A stretch of DNA of 64,000 nt from Pseudomonas sp. AKS31 (GTDB lineage Bacteria > Pseudomonadota > Gammaproteobacteria > Pseudomonadales > Pseudomonadaceae), in the NCBI RefSeq assembly GCF_023634765.1, contig NZ_JAMLFX010000002.1, forward strand, positions 860,097 to 924,096. Direction: 5' to 3'. The position numbers and the translations under genes are program-made. The notes under the pieces are model-generated. The model saw nothing but the letters and a program-made list of their open reading frames with translations. It had not been told where the DNA came from and did not search any database. The stretch's first letter is position 1; each line of letters begins with the position of its first letter. Below, piece by piece: positions 18,306-27,628 of the stretch.

Positions 18306-18663
18306 GCTGTGCTTCGGCATCCAGTTCAATCACCAGACCACCGGGCATTTGCACGAATATCTGCGCAATCCCCTCGCCCGGCACCTGCGCCAGTTGATAC
18401 GGCAAACCGCTGTCGCGCACCCGCTGCAATACCGTTTCCGCCAGTTCATCGGTACGAAAAGCAATGTGGCTCAATTCAGTGTTATCCGGCAGTGGCCGCT
18501 CAATCACATGCACCACGGCGTGCTCATCCTGATACAGCCAACGCCCGGGAAACGGAAACGGCGGTCGACGGCCCGGCTTCAGCCCGAGCAACCGGGCGAA
18601 ATCGTCCTGCAAGGTCTGGCCGTCAGCGGTATTGAACGCCAGATGATCGAATGTCCAGGTCAT
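18274..18663 (-). CDS. VOC (glyoxalase/dioxygenase) family protein
   Basis: A 129-residue vicinal-oxygen-chelate protein. The first metal-ligand-type His is in WTFDHLAFNTAD, the middle strand has SHIAFRT and the last acidic ligand is in GGLVIELDAEA. The reaction is unknown. The start at 18663 has GGAGAG upstream. The final residues (QPSPSPRGRGD) are translated from the end of a MITE-like repeat. It is divergent from a LysR gene with 98 bases between, a common arrangement for a regulated enzyme. Confidence 0.75.
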   Translation of the reverse strand: MTWTFDHLAFNTADGQTLQDDFARLLGLKPGRRPPFPFPGRWLYQDEHAVVHVIERPLPDNTELSHIAFRTDELAETVLQRVRDSGLPYQLAQVPGEGIAQIFVQMPGGLVIELDAEAQPSPSPRGRGD

Positions 18664-18761
18664 ACGCCTCTCCTGCGATTGTTGATGAATTGCAGTATCT
18701 GCCCTTGCCAATCGCGGAAAAATCCCGCAAAAACGCAAAGATCTTTAAAGGATTTTTAGTA

Positions 18762-19688
18762 ATGAGCTCGATTCTCGATCTGGAGATCTTCGTCCGTGTC
18801 GCCGATGCCGGCAGCATTTCTGCCGCCGCCCGCGCCCTGGAGCTGACCCCGGCCGCCGCCAGTATTGCGTTGAAGCGCCTGGAAACCCGCCTCGGGATCC
18901 GTTTATTCGCACGCTCCACGCGCAGCATTCGGCTGACCGAGGAAGGTCGGCGTTATCTTGAAAGCGTGCGTCTGGCGCTGGCGGCACTCGCCGAGGGCGA
19001 GCAGGCCCTCAGGCAGCAAAGCGCAGGGTTGAGCGGCGTGTTGCAACTGGCTGCGCCGTCGGACTTCGGACGCAACGTGCTGTTGCCTTGGCTCGACGAT
19101 TTCAAGCGCGAGCACCCTAATATTCAACTGCAGCTGTTGCTCAACGACCGGCATGCCGATCTGTTCCGCGAGACTGTCGATGTGGCGTTGCGCTTCGGCG
19201 TGCCGAGCGATTCGACGCTGGTGGCGTTACCGATTCTGCCGCAACACCGGCGCGTTGCCTGTGCCAGTCCTGACTATCTGGCGCGCCACGGCACCCCGCA
19301 ACATCCCGGCGAACTCAGCGAGCACAGCGCCCTGCTCTATCTGCGCAATGGCCGCCCCTACAACAGCTGGCGTTTCAGTCGCGGCGATGAAACGCTGGAA
19401 GTGGAAGTCCACGGCGACTATCTGAGCGATGACGGTGATGTCGCCCGACGCTGGGCGCTGGCCGGGCATGGCATCGCTTACAAAGCCTGGCTCGACATCG
19501 CTGAAGATGTCCGTGCCGGAAGGTTGCTGACGCTGTTCGATGGCTGGCGAGGTGAAAGTGCGCCGTTCAATTTGCTGTGCCCGCATCGGGTGCAGGTGTC
19601 GGAACGAGTCAGGGTGTTGCAGGGGTTTCTGCAACAGCGCTGCGCAGAGCTGAATCGACAAATCACTTTGCCCCGTAGCTTGCTTTGA
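18762..19688 (+). CDS. LysR-family transcriptional regulator
   Basis: A 308-residue LTTR of the CrgA/PtxR-like branch. The winged HTH occupies residues 1-60 (LEIFVRVADAGSISAAARALELTPAAAS) and the effector domain about 88-295. ATG at 18762 lies behind AAAGGA. Target genes probably include the divergent VOC gene. The 3' end forms part of a 13-base inverted repeat (19680-19719). Confidence 0.88.
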   Translation: MSSILDLEIFVRVADAGSISAAARALELTPAAASIALKRLETRLGIRLFARSTRSIRLTEEGRRYLESVRLALAALAEGEQALRQQSAGLSGVLQLAAPSDFGRNVLLPWLDDFKREHPNIQLQLLLNDRHADLFRETVDVALRFGVPSDSTLVALPILPQHRRVACASPDYLARHGTPQHPGELSEHSALLYLRNGRPYNSWRFSRGDETLEVEVHGDYLSDDGDVARRWALAGHGIAYKAWLDIAEDVRAGRLLTLFDGWRGESAPFNLLCPHRVQVSERVRVLQGFLQQRCAELNRQITLPRSLL

Positions 19689-19719
19689 TCGTTTCCGACC
19701 GGGAGGACGATCAAAGCAA
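19680..19719. terminator. stem-loop between convergent genes
   Basis: TTGCTTTGATCGT (19680-19692) and ACGATCAAAGCAA (19707-19719) form a 13-base stem that includes the LysR stop codon. There is no T tract, so it is a transcript end structure or weak terminator. Confidence 0.5.
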
Positions 19720-19726
19720 TACTGAA

Positions 19727-21673
19727 CTACAGAGGTAGGAGGCACCACGATGTGAGTACATTACGCCCCGGAGAACCAAAAAAGCTCATATCTGGCCGCA
19801 TATAAATATAGTTGCTACCGGCTAAATAACACGTATTTACATGCTCAGGGATGGATGGAAAATAGACACGTCGTATGTCTCTAGTGAAGGTTGAACTATA
19901 AACATGCATCCCACCTAGCGTATGCATCCAAGCAATTGCATCATCCGCCCGAAGCTTTTCAGCACTGATCCGCAATTGAAAAACATTCGTAACCCCCACC
20001 AGGTAACTAACTGTCTCACCCTCCTGATCCGTAACATATATTGTCGCCACACCCTGCTTGAGTCCAGTCACCTTACCTGTCGCAGTCACCGGCACAGTCA
20101 ACGGATCCGAAGACGCATAGTCATACGGCGGAACCCCACCCGTCGGCACACGAAAACCCGTATTGCCAATCGAATCCTCACCGGTTTTCGGCCACTGAGG
20201 AATCTTCACCGAGAACCCGTCCAGCTTCATCTGTGTCCGGTCGATGCTGAGCGCCAACCGTTGAAACCGCCATGGATCCGACTCAAATTGATTCCCGGTT
20301 TTTTCCTTTACCGTAAAGCTGTGCTGCCCCACCGCAATCGGTAGCAATTTGCTCTGCCACTTATAATTCGATCCGGTTTGAATCTCCTCAATAAACGCCT
20401 CGCCATTAAAAACCCGCAACACCATCCCCGCCAGCGCAGAACCCGACAACATCACTTTATTGTCCGAAACCGTGCCGCCGTTCTGCACGTCCGCTCCGGA
20501 CGAGTTCTTAACTTCCAAAATAACGGGCTTCACAATCACCCGTGCCCGTGCAACTTTCGATGTTGCAATAACGACTCCCCCTCGTACTTGCTCATACAGC
20601 ACAGCGACCACACTGTCGCCGATGACCTTCGCATTGGGAATCATCAACCGGTGCACAAAAGGAAGCCTGCCGACCAACTGGTCAACCGTATGTGCGACAA
20701 CGGGTCCGCTACTCGGCGTCGCGGTGTATTTCACGCGGACAGTGTCGTTGGTGGCCCAAAGAGGTTCCAGGACATGCACCTGGACGGTCAGATCCTTATT
20801 GCCCAGTTTGTTCAGGTCAATGGTCTCCGGCGCGTCGTACGGGTCATCCGGGTCTTCGGCAATATCGGGAGCGGCCATCCGTGTGCCCTTGAGATCGACA
20901 ACAACGCGGATCGCCGCCGACCATGGTGAATTCAAATCGGCACCGTTGCCAATCTGGTCGAACACCGTATAGGTGAAAGAGAACTGGGGATGATCGCCTG
21001 CCGCCTCCAGATCGGCTTTTTCCAATAGACGCCCAATGCGGGTCGGAATACTGGTCGGTGTGGACGGAGCTTCGTCCGGATGTACCTCCCACCCAACATC
21101 ATGACCGTTACAGTTGAGCACAATCCGGTCGTACGGCCGGCAATAGGGATAGGAGAACCAGACCTGCACGCCCTGTGCTGCACGATCGGCATCGATACCG
21201 TTTTCCAGCACATCCCGAGGCAGTCCCAACTCGAGTTCGGAGTGTCCTTCATCGCCGTTCTGGTCTTCCATCCCCGGGCGAACGGCGTTGTACAGAATCG
21301 TCACTGGCGGCTCGTAGGTTTCTTCAGGGCTGGTCGTGCGCTCGACGGAGTAATTGAGCTTATTGACGAATCCCGGATCGGATCTCAGCAGGTTTTTGGG
21401 AATATGCAGGGTTACTGCGTCATCCGTGGATTGGGATTGCTGGCTGTCGACCCGCATGATGCCGTTCACATGAATTCTGAAAGTAGTGCCTGGCTGCTGA
21501 CCAAGAACCGGATTGATAATGACTGTCGCACCATTCGGTCGCAGATCATAAAACGCCTTGGCGATACCGCAGTCGGCACCGGCCACAGATGTATTGCTGT
21601 CCGGAAGCTGCGGCGCGTAGAGGGTTACCACGGCGTCCTCGGGCAAAACCTCATCGAAAGACTGTGTGTTCAT
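19727..21673 (-). CDS. large Ig-like/Big_2-domain protein, function unknown
   Basis: A 648-residue protein made of beta-rich repeats. The start at 21673 has an AGGAG nine bases upstream; an upstream ATG at 21718 lacks one. There is no signal peptide or membrane segment. Around residues 520-585 a bacterial Ig-like (Big_2) segment reads VPVTATGKVTGLKQGVATIY. The last 80 residues form a separate module (RADDAIAWMHTLGGMHVYSS, ending TSWCLLPL) of unknown fold. Proteins of this style are frequent in Pseudomonas and usually unassigned. GC content looks lower than in the neighbours, especially at 19750-20600, hinting at transfer or fast evolution. A smaller, possibly related gene lies at 61175-62254. 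Confidence 0.7.
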   Translation of the reverse strand: MNTQSFDEVLPEDAVVTLYAPQLPDSNTSVAGADCGIAKAFYDLRPNGATVIINPVLGQQPGTTFRIHVNGIMRVDSQQSQSTDDAVTLHIPKNLLRSDPGFVNKLNYSVERTTSPEETYEPPVTILYNAVRPGMEDQNGDEGHSELELGLPRDVLENGIDADRAAQGVQVWFSYPYCRPYDRIVLNCNGHDVGWEVHPDEAPSTPTSIPTRIGRLLEKADLEAAGDHPQFSFTYTVFDQIGNGADLNSPWSAAIRVVVDLKGTRMAAPDIAEDPDDPYDAPETIDLNKLGNKDLTVQVHVLEPLWATNDTVRVKYTATPSSGPVVAHTVDQLVGRLPFVHRLMIPNAKVIGDSVVAVLYEQVRGGVVIATSKVARARVIVKPVILEVKNSSGADVQNGGTVSDNKVMLSGSALAGMVLRVFNGEAFIEEIQTGSNYKWQSKLLPIAVGQHSFTVKEKTGNQFESDPWRFQRLALSIDRTQMKLDGFSVKIPQWPKTGEDSIGNTGFRVPTGGVPPYDYASSDPLTVPVTATGKVTGLKQGVATIYVTDQEGETVSYLVGVTNVFQLRISAEKLRADDAIAWMHTLGGMHVYSSTFTRDIRRVYFPSIPEHVNTCYLAGSNYIYMRPDMSFFGSPGRNVLTSWCLLPL

Positions 21674-21898
21674 GAAAGCGCTCCTGATTTCAAGAAAAGA
21701 CAGAGCCTTTTTCGACAAGGCTCCCGTCGAGGATCAGGCCTGAGCGGCCACTGATCTGCCTACTGTCAGATCTGACAGTCACGACGAATGGTCACCTTTC
21801 GCTGGGGTTGAGAAAGGCAGTTTCTGGACAAAACGGTTGGCCGTATTCAGCACTTCTGGTATTTGATTACCCCTTCCCACCGACAAAAGGATTTCGGC

Positions 21899-22912
21899 AT
21901 GAGCTTTCGCACACTCGGGCACTCGGGGTTGCAGGTATCTACCCTCACCCTCGGTACGATGATGTTTGGCGAGCAGACCAGCGCAGACGACTCCGTGCGT
22001 ATCATCAATAAGGCCTGGGATCAGGGCATCAACTTCATCGATACCGCCGATGTCTACACCAACGGCCGTTCCGAAGAGATTGTCGGTGAGGCGATTGCCC
22101 GGCATCGGCATGAATGGGTGCTGGCGACCAAGGTCGGTTTCGGCCCGGTGGACGGCGTGCCGAACCGCAGCGGCTTGAGCCGCAAACATATCTTCAATGG
22201 CATCGATGCCAGCCTGACCCGGCTCGGCACCGACTATCTCGACATTTATTACCTGCACCGCGAAGACCACAACACTCCGCTGGAAGTGAGTGTGTCGGCG
22301 ATTGGCGATCTGATCCGTCAGGGCAAGATTCGCTATTGGGGTTTGTCGAACTATCGCGGCTGGCGGATTGCCGAGGTGATCCGCATCGCCGATAAACTCG
22401 GCGTTGATCGTCCGGTGATCAGCCAGCCGCTGTACAACATCGTTAACCGTCAGGCCGAGACCGAGCAGATCACAGCGGCGCAAAGCTATGGCCTTGGCGT
22501 GGTGCCTTACAGCCCGCTGGCCCGCGGCGTGCTCAGTGGCAAGTACGCGCCAGATGTCCAACCGGACGCCAACAGCCGCGCCGGGCGTCAGGACAAGCGC
22601 ATTCTGGAAACCGAGTGGCGCGTCGAGTCACTGCGCATTGCCCAGCAGATTCAGCAGTACACCGAGCAGCGCGGTGTCGGGATTGTAGAGTTTGCGATCG
22701 CTTGGGTATTGAACAACACTGCCGTGACGTCGGCGATCGTCGGCCCGCGGACAGAGCAACAATGGGATGCGTACACCAAGGCGCAGGCCGTGAAGATCAC
22801 CGCTGAAGATGAGGCATTTATCGATTCGCTGGTCACGCCGGGGCACTCATCGACACCGGGGTTCAACGATGTGAGTCATTTTGTGTCGGGGCGTAAACCG
22901 CACCAGGCCTGA
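21899..22912 (+). CDS. aldo/keto reductase
   Basis: A 337-residue NAD(P)H-dependent oxidoreductase of the AKR superfamily with a TIM barrel. Catalytic residues are visible: Asp and Tyr in FIDTADVYTNGRSEE (near residue 48), Lys in VLATKVGFG, and His in YYLHRED. The cofactor-binding C-terminal part includes SAIVGPRTEQQWD. The start at 21899 follows AAAAGG; a frame from 21863 lacks a ribosome site. The substrate is not predictable. Confidence 0.88.
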   Translation: MSFRTLGHSGLQVSTLTLGTMMFGEQTSADDSVRIINKAWDQGINFIDTADVYTNGRSEEIVGEAIARHRHEWVLATKVGFGPVDGVPNRSGLSRKHIFNGIDASLTRLGTDYLDIYYLHREDHNTPLEVSVSAIGDLIRQGKIRYWGLSNYRGWRIAEVIRIADKLGVDRPVISQPLYNIVNRQAETEQITAAQSYGLGVVPYSPLARGVLSGKYAPDVQPDANSRAGRQDKRILETEWRVESLRIAQQIQQYTEQRGVGIVEFAIAWVLNNTAVTSAIVGPRTEQQWDAYTKAQAVKITAEDEAFIDSLVTPGHSSTPGFNDVSHFVSGRKPHQA

Positions 22913-22931
22913 TCTTGCCCGTCTCCCTTCA

Positions 22932-22956
22932 ACAGCCGACACCCTCGGCTGTTTTT
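22932..22956 (+). terminator. terminator after the aldo/keto reductase
   Basis: ACAGCCGA and TCGGCTGT pair around a 5-base loop and lead into TTTT. Confidence 0.82.
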
Positions 22957-23023
22957 CCATCGGATCAAGCGCGATCAAACGGAATGAAAGATTGATCGTT
23001 CAGAAATAACCAAGGACTGATAA

Positions 23024-25141
23024 ATGCTCAATCGCCCCGTTGAGGTATCCAGCAAGCCTTTGCGCGGGCTGCTGTTCAAATGGCTTGGCGATAAAAAGCC
23101 GGGCGAGGCCACAGCGTCGGAAACGAACGCGACGACCGGCGAGCGCAAACCATCGATTGCCTACCGTGCGGATATTGACGGCCTGCGCGCAATCGCCGTG
23201 TTGCTGGTGTTGATTTTCCACGGCGGCCTGGCGTTTTTCCCGTCAGGTTTTATTGGCGTCGATATCTTCTTCGTGATCTCGGGTTATCTGACGACCGCAA
23301 TCATCATGAAATCGCTGAACAACGGCACGTTCACGTTCTCGGGTTTCTACACGCGGCGGATCTGGCGCTTGCAACCGGCCGTGATTGCGCTGCTGCTCGT
23401 CACGCTGATAGTCACCACGCTGCTGTATTTGCCCGATGACTATGTCGACTTTCTCAAAAGCGAAAAGTACACGTCGTTAATCATCTCCAACCAATACTTT
23501 TCAAAAGTGACAACAGGTTACGCCACGCCCGATGCGGCGAGTCTGCCACTGCTGCACACCTGGTCGCTGGCCATCGAATGGCAGTGGTATCTGGCCCTGC
23601 CGCTGGGCCTCTGGTTGCTTCACCGCTATCTGGCAAAACATCTTTTCAAAACGGCAGTGCTCGGCTTGACCCTGGCGGCAATGGCACTCGCGCTGTACCT
23701 GTCTTACGCCGTTCCGGATAAAAACTACTACTTCTTCACCGCGCGAATTTTCGAGTTGATGATCGGCTCCTGTGCGGTCATCTTCAGTTCGGAGAAGTTC
23801 AGATTCAATCGCCTGAGCGCTACGCTGCTCTGTGCACTTGCGCTGGCGACGATCATCTACTGCGCCACTCGGGACGATATCCTGTCGGGGTTTCCGCAAT
23901 ACCATGCCATTGCCGTGTGCCTCGCCACGGCTGCGTTGCTGTTCCAGGGTATTGGCGATGCGAGCATTACCTCGAAACTGCTGGCCTTCAAACCGCTGGT
24001 GTTTATCGGCACGCTCTCGTATTCCTTGTACCTGTGGCACTGGCCGATCCTGGCGATGATGAACTACATGGGTGTCGCGCTTACGCCGCCGATGATACTG
24101 GTTTACTTCGTATCCACATTCCTCACGGCCTGGCTCTGCTATGCGCTGATTGAAAACCGCTTTCGAAAGGCCAGGCTCGGCTTTGCCAAAACGCTGCTTG
24201 TGCTGATGATCGTGCCGGCTATCGGCCTGTCGTTGCTCCACGCTGCCAGCGTCAGGCATGAAGGCTGGCCGAACCGCTTCAACCAGGCCTACAACAGCGT
24301 GTTCGATGGATTGAAAGCGTCTGTTCCGGCCAATCGAGAGGGATGCCTGGGTGTCAGCGATGGCGCCGACCCCCGCTGTCTATCGGGCGCCGCGCAGGCT
24401 GCCCCACAAATCTTGCTGATGGGCGATTCGTTTTCGAACCACTACTGGGGCTTTGTTGAAACACTGGCCAGGGATGCCAACCTTACAGTACTCACGCAGG
24501 GCTACCCGGCGTGCCTGGCCTTGCCCGGGATCTACCTCTATGACGAGAGTAAATACACGAACGGGCTGTATCAAAAATGCCACAACGCCACTCAACGCTA
24601 TTACGACATGATCGCGAAGCTGCATTTCAAGTATGTGATCGTGGGTCAATTCTGGGAGGCTTATCTGGACGATGACATCGTCACCAGACTGGACGACCCT
24701 CGCAGCCCGGAACTGTCGCAACAACGCCTCGGCGTAGCGATCCGCAAGGCGCTGGACAAGATTATCGAGTCAGGTGCTACGCCGGTCTTTCTGGAAAACA
24801 CATTGCCCATGCCTGCCGGGATCAATACCTGCCTGCTGCAACAGGTCAAATTGCGCGGTTTGATGGGCAGTGCCGAGCAAAGCAGCCTCTGCGCCACCGC
24901 GCCTTGGTCAGGGACAAAAGAGCCGGTACTGGAAAAACTCTTCAATGAACTGAAGCGTGAATATCCTTCGTTGATCGTCATTGATCCGAAAATCGTGCAA
25001 TGCAAAGACGATGCGTGCATGACCACCGTCGACGGTTTGCCGGTCTATCGTGACATTGGTCATGTCACCGATTACGCCTCCTACAAGTTCGGCGAGATGT
25101 ACCTCATGCGCTTCGGTAATCCGTTGAAGGCGGGTCAGTGA
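23024..25141 (+). CDS. membrane acyltransferase with C-terminal SGNH domain (OafA/OatA type)
   Basis: A 705-residue acyltransferase-3 protein. After a basic cytosolic tail of about 45 residues comes the family start YRADIDGLRAIAVLLVLIFH, then GFIGVDIFFVISGYL, TWSLAIEWQWYL and LYLWHWPIL, spanning about ten membrane helices to residue 405. A periplasmic SGNH-hydrolase-like domain follows, with ILLMGDSFSNHYW near residue 465 providing the serine block. Such proteins O-acetylate surface polysaccharides or peptidoglycan. The gene is alone, so its target is unknown. ATG at 23024 follows AAGGA. Base composition is slightly AT-richer than the neighbours. Confidence 0.88.
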   Translation: MLNRPVEVSSKPLRGLLFKWLGDKKPGEATASETNATTGERKPSIAYRADIDGLRAIAVLLVLIFHGGLAFFPSGFIGVDIFFVISGYLTTAIIMKSLNNGTFTFSGFYTRRIWRLQPAVIALLLVTLIVTTLLYLPDDYVDFLKSEKYTSLIISNQYFSKVTTGYATPDAASLPLLHTWSLAIEWQWYLALPLGLWLLHRYLAKHLFKTAVLGLTLAAMALALYLSYAVPDKNYYFFTARIFELMIGSCAVIFSSEKFRFNRLSATLLCALALATIIYCATRDDILSGFPQYHAIAVCLATAALLFQGIGDASITSKLLAFKPLVFIGTLSYSLYLWHWPILAMMNYMGVALTPPMILVYFVSTFLTAWLCYALIENRFRKARLGFAKTLLVLMIVPAIGLSLLHAASVRHEGWPNRFNQAYNSVFDGLKASVPANREGCLGVSDGADPRCLSGAAQAAPQILLMGDSFSNHYWGFVETLARDANLTVLTQGYPACLALPGIYLYDESKYTNGLYQKCHNATQRYYDMIAKLHFKYVIVGQFWEAYLDDDIVTRLDDPRSPELSQQRLGVAIRKALDKIIESGATPVFLENTLPMPAGINTCLLQQVKLRGLMGSAEQSSLCATAPWSGTKEPVLEKLFNELKREYPSLIVIDPKIVQCKDDACMTTVDGLPVYRDIGHVTDYASYKFGEMYLMRFGNPLKAGQ

Positions 25142-25279
25142 TGTTTTACGCACACTGACTACGCTTGTGCTGACGTTGCGTATGCGAGGATGTGGGAAAT
25201 ATTGAGCATCTGCCCAATATTCAGCACAAAAACCACGTATCCTTCGCGCCCCGTTTGACCATCAACCCGCGAGGACAGT

Positions 25280-26161
25280 TTGTCTAAAGGTATCGCTCTA
25301 TCGGTTTCGGCCTCGGTGCTGTTTGCCGTCATGTATTACTACACCTCGTTGCTCACACCGTTGAGCGGCGTGGAAATCTTTGGCTGGCGGATGCTCCTGA
25401 CCGTGCCGTGCATGACGGTGTTCATGCTGGTATCCGGGGAATGGCGGCGGGTGCTCGAGCTGGTTCGATTGATGGCGGCAAAGCCGAAATTGATCGCAGG
25501 CCTGCTTGTTTCCGCTGCCCTGCTCGGCGTGCAACTGTGGCTGTTCATGTGGGCGCCACTCAACGGCTACAGCCTCGACGTGTCACTGGGCTACTTCCTG
25601 CTGCCACTGGCGATGGTGCTGACCGGGCGGATTGCCTACGGCGAGAGCCTGTCGCACCTGCAAAAGATCGCGGTGTTCTTCGCCACGCTGGGCGTTTTGA
25701 ACGAGCTGTATCAGGTCGGCGGGTTTTCCTGGGCAACACTGGTGGTCGTGGTTGGTTACCCGCTGTACTTCGTGCTGCGCAAATACCTGAAGACCGACAA
25801 CCTCGGCGGCTTGTGGGTGGACATGAGCCTGATGCTGCCGGTGGCGTACTGGTTTGTGCAGGGTGGCGAGCAAGGCTTCGGCGTGTTCGATCAGTACCCG
25901 GGGCTGATGTGGCTGATTCCGTTGCTGGGGTTGATCAGTGCGTCGGCATTGGTGGTGTACATCATTGCCAGCCGTTTGCTGCCGTTCAGTCTGTTTGGCT
26001 TGTTGAGTTATGTTGAGCCGGTGTTGTTGCTCGGCGTGGCGTTGTTGCTCGGTGAGAGCATCAAGTCCGGGGAGTGGCTGACGTATATTCCGATCTGGCT
26101 GGCGGTTGTGGTGCTGATCTTCGAAGGCTTCAAACACCTGACGCGGCAACGCCGTCCTTAA
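25280..26161 (+). CDS. rarD: RarD, EamA-family transporter
   Basis: A 293-residue permease with ten predicted membrane helices of the drug/metabolite transporter superfamily, matching the RarD subgroup (MYYYTSLLTPLSGVEIFGWRM). It starts with TTG at 25280, a few bases after GAGG; no suitable ATG exists nearer the conserved N-terminus. Substrate unknown; the name denotes the family, not a proven chloramphenicol role. Confidence 0.85.
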   Translation: MSKGIALSVSASVLFAVMYYYTSLLTPLSGVEIFGWRMLLTVPCMTVFMLVSGEWRRVLELVRLMAAKPKLIAGLLVSAALLGVQLWLFMWAPLNGYSLDVSLGYFLLPLAMVLTGRIAYGESLSHLQKIAVFFATLGVLNELYQVGGFSWATLVVVVGYPLYFVLRKYLKTDNLGGLWVDMSLMLPVAYWFVQGGEQGFGVFDQYPGLMWLIPLLGLISASALVVYIIASRLLPFSLFGLLSYVEPVLLLGVALLLGESIKSGEWLTYIPIWLAVVVLIFEGFKHLTRQRRP

Positions 26162-26165
26162 AAGC

Positions 26166-26243
26166 AAAAGATCGCAGCCTGCGGCAGCTCCTACATTTGG
26201 AATGCGTTTTTCCTGTAGGAGCTGCCGCAGGCTGCGATCTTTT
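26166..26243. repeat. REP-type inverted repeat, TGTAGGAGC family
   Basis: Arms of 30 bases (AAAAGATCGCAGCCTGCGGC at 26166; complement ending at 26243) separated by 18 bases, directly after the rarD stop. Confidence 0.85.
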
Positions 26244-26250
26244 GATCTTG

Positions 26251-26292
26251 AAAAAAATCCCGGCCCTGCATCTCTGCAGGCCGGGATTTTTC
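26251..26292. terminator. hpd: bidirectional terminator between rarD and hpd
   Basis: AAAAATCCCGGCC and GGCCGGGATTTTT form a long stem with T runs on both strands, serving the convergent genes. Confidence 0.88.
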
Positions 26293-26306
26293 ATTTCAGT
26301 GGCGGA

Positions 26307-27383
26307 TTACTCAGTGGCAAGCACACCACGGCGCACCTGATCGCGCTCGATCGACTCGAACAGGGCCTTGAAGTTACCCTCGCCGAAACCATCATCGCCT
26401 TTACGCTGGATGAATTCGAAGAACACAGGGCCCATCAGGGTTTCCGAGAAGATCTGCAGCAGCAGGCGCTTGTCGCCCTGCTCCGAGGCACCGTCAAGCA
26501 GGATGCCGCGCGATTGCAGTTGATCAACCGGCTCGCCGTGGTTCGGCAAACGACCTTCGAGCATTTCGTAGTAGGTATCTGGCGGCGCGGTCATGAAGCG
26601 CATGCCGATCTTCTTCAACTGATCCCAGGTCTTGATCAGGTCGTCGGTGAGGAAAGCGACGTGCTGGATGCCCTCGCCGTTGAACTGCATCAGGAATTCT
26701 TCGATCTGGCCCGCGCCCTTGGACGACTCTTCGTTCAACGGGATGCGGATCATGCCGTCCGGAGCGGTCATCGCTTTCGAGGTCAGGCCGGTGTACTCGC
26801 CCTTGATGTCGAAGTAACGGATTTCGCGGAAGTTGAACAGTTTCTCGTAGAAGTTTGCCCAATAGGCCATGCGACCGCGATAGACGTTGTGGGTCAGGTG
26901 ATCGATGATCTTCAGGCCGGCACCGACCGGGTTGCGATCAACACCTTCGATAAACACGAAGTCGATGTCATAGATCGAGCTGCCTTCGCCGAAACGGTCG
27001 ATCAGGTACAGCGGCGCGCCGCCAATGCCTTTGATCGCCGGCAGGTTCAGCTCCATCGGACCGGTTTCGATATGGATCGGCTGGGCGCCAAGTTCCAGTG
27101 CGCGCTTGTAGGCTTTCTGCGAATCCTTGACGCGGAACGCCATGCCACACACGGACGGGCCGTGCTCGGCGGCGAAGTACGAGGCCACGCTGTTCGGTTC
27201 GTTGTTGAGGATCAGGTTGATCGCGCCCTGACGGTACAGGTGCACGTTCTTGGAGCGGTGGGTCGCGACTTTGGTGAAGCCCATGATCTCGAAGATCGGC
27301 TCCAGGGTGCCCGGCACCGGCGATGCGAGCTCGATGAATTCAAAGCCCATCAGGCCCATTGGGTTTTCGTATAAATCTGCCAT
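26307..27383 (-). CDS. hpd: 4-hydroxyphenylpyruvate dioxygenase (HPPD)
   Basis: Fe(II) enzyme converting 4-hydroxyphenylpyruvate to homogentisate in tyrosine degradation. The 358 residues match the crystallised P. fluorescens enzyme type. The two VOC-like halves are present, with iron ligands at His162 (IIDHLTHN), His241 (GIQHVAF) and Glu323 (FFEFIQRK). The start follows GAGG and the family N-terminus ([18 protein letters not shown]) is intact. It stands alone. A small inverted repeat upstream (27409-27424) might be an operator. Confidence 0.97.
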   Translation of the reverse strand: MADLYENPMGLMGFEFIELASPVPGTLEPIFEIMGFTKVATHRSKNVHLYRQGAINLILNNEPNSVASYFAAEHGPSVCGMAFRVKDSQKAYKRALELGAQPIHIETGPMELNLPAIKGIGGAPLYLIDRFGEGSSIYDIDFVFIEGVDRNPVGAGLKIIDHLTHNVYRGRMAYWANFYEKLFNFREIRYFDIKGEYTGLTSKAMTAPDGMIRIPLNEESSKGAGQIEEFLMQFNGEGIQHVAFLTDDLIKTWDQLKKIGMRFMTAPPDTYYEMLEGRLPNHGEPVDQLQSRGILLDGASEQGDKRLLLQIFSETLMGPVFFEFIQRKGDDGFGEGNFKALFESIERDQVRRGVLATE

Positions 27384-27408
27384 GGTGGCGCCTCATCATT
27401 TTTTGTCA

Positions 27409-27424
27409 ATTAACCAGGGTTATT
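27409..27424. promoter_or_regulatory. possible operator upstream of hpd
   Basis: TAACC and GGTTA are inverted around a 2-base centre, with TTGTCA on both sides. This is a visible symmetry only; no known regulator site is matched. The rest of the 245-base gap to 27628 shows nothing recognisable. Confidence 0.25.
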
Positions 27425-27628
27425 TGTCAGTCATGCGAGGACAGCGGGTGGCGCACAGGAGATGCCACGCACACTGCGGGCGAGGAAGTCACCGTAGATC
27501 AGTTGAAACCCGAATATCTTCATTGTCGACCCAAGGCTCTTGCGGGCGAGGCTTCTGCTGCCAGAAGACGATTATTATTGTATGCGTAACCCGATTCTAC
27601 ACAGCGTAAATAGGCTTGTCTGCCCTCC

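Noticed and set aside
19680..19719. Strong intrinsic terminator for the LysR gene
   Set aside because: The stem is excellent but no T tract follows on either strand, so I list it only as a low-confidence end structure.
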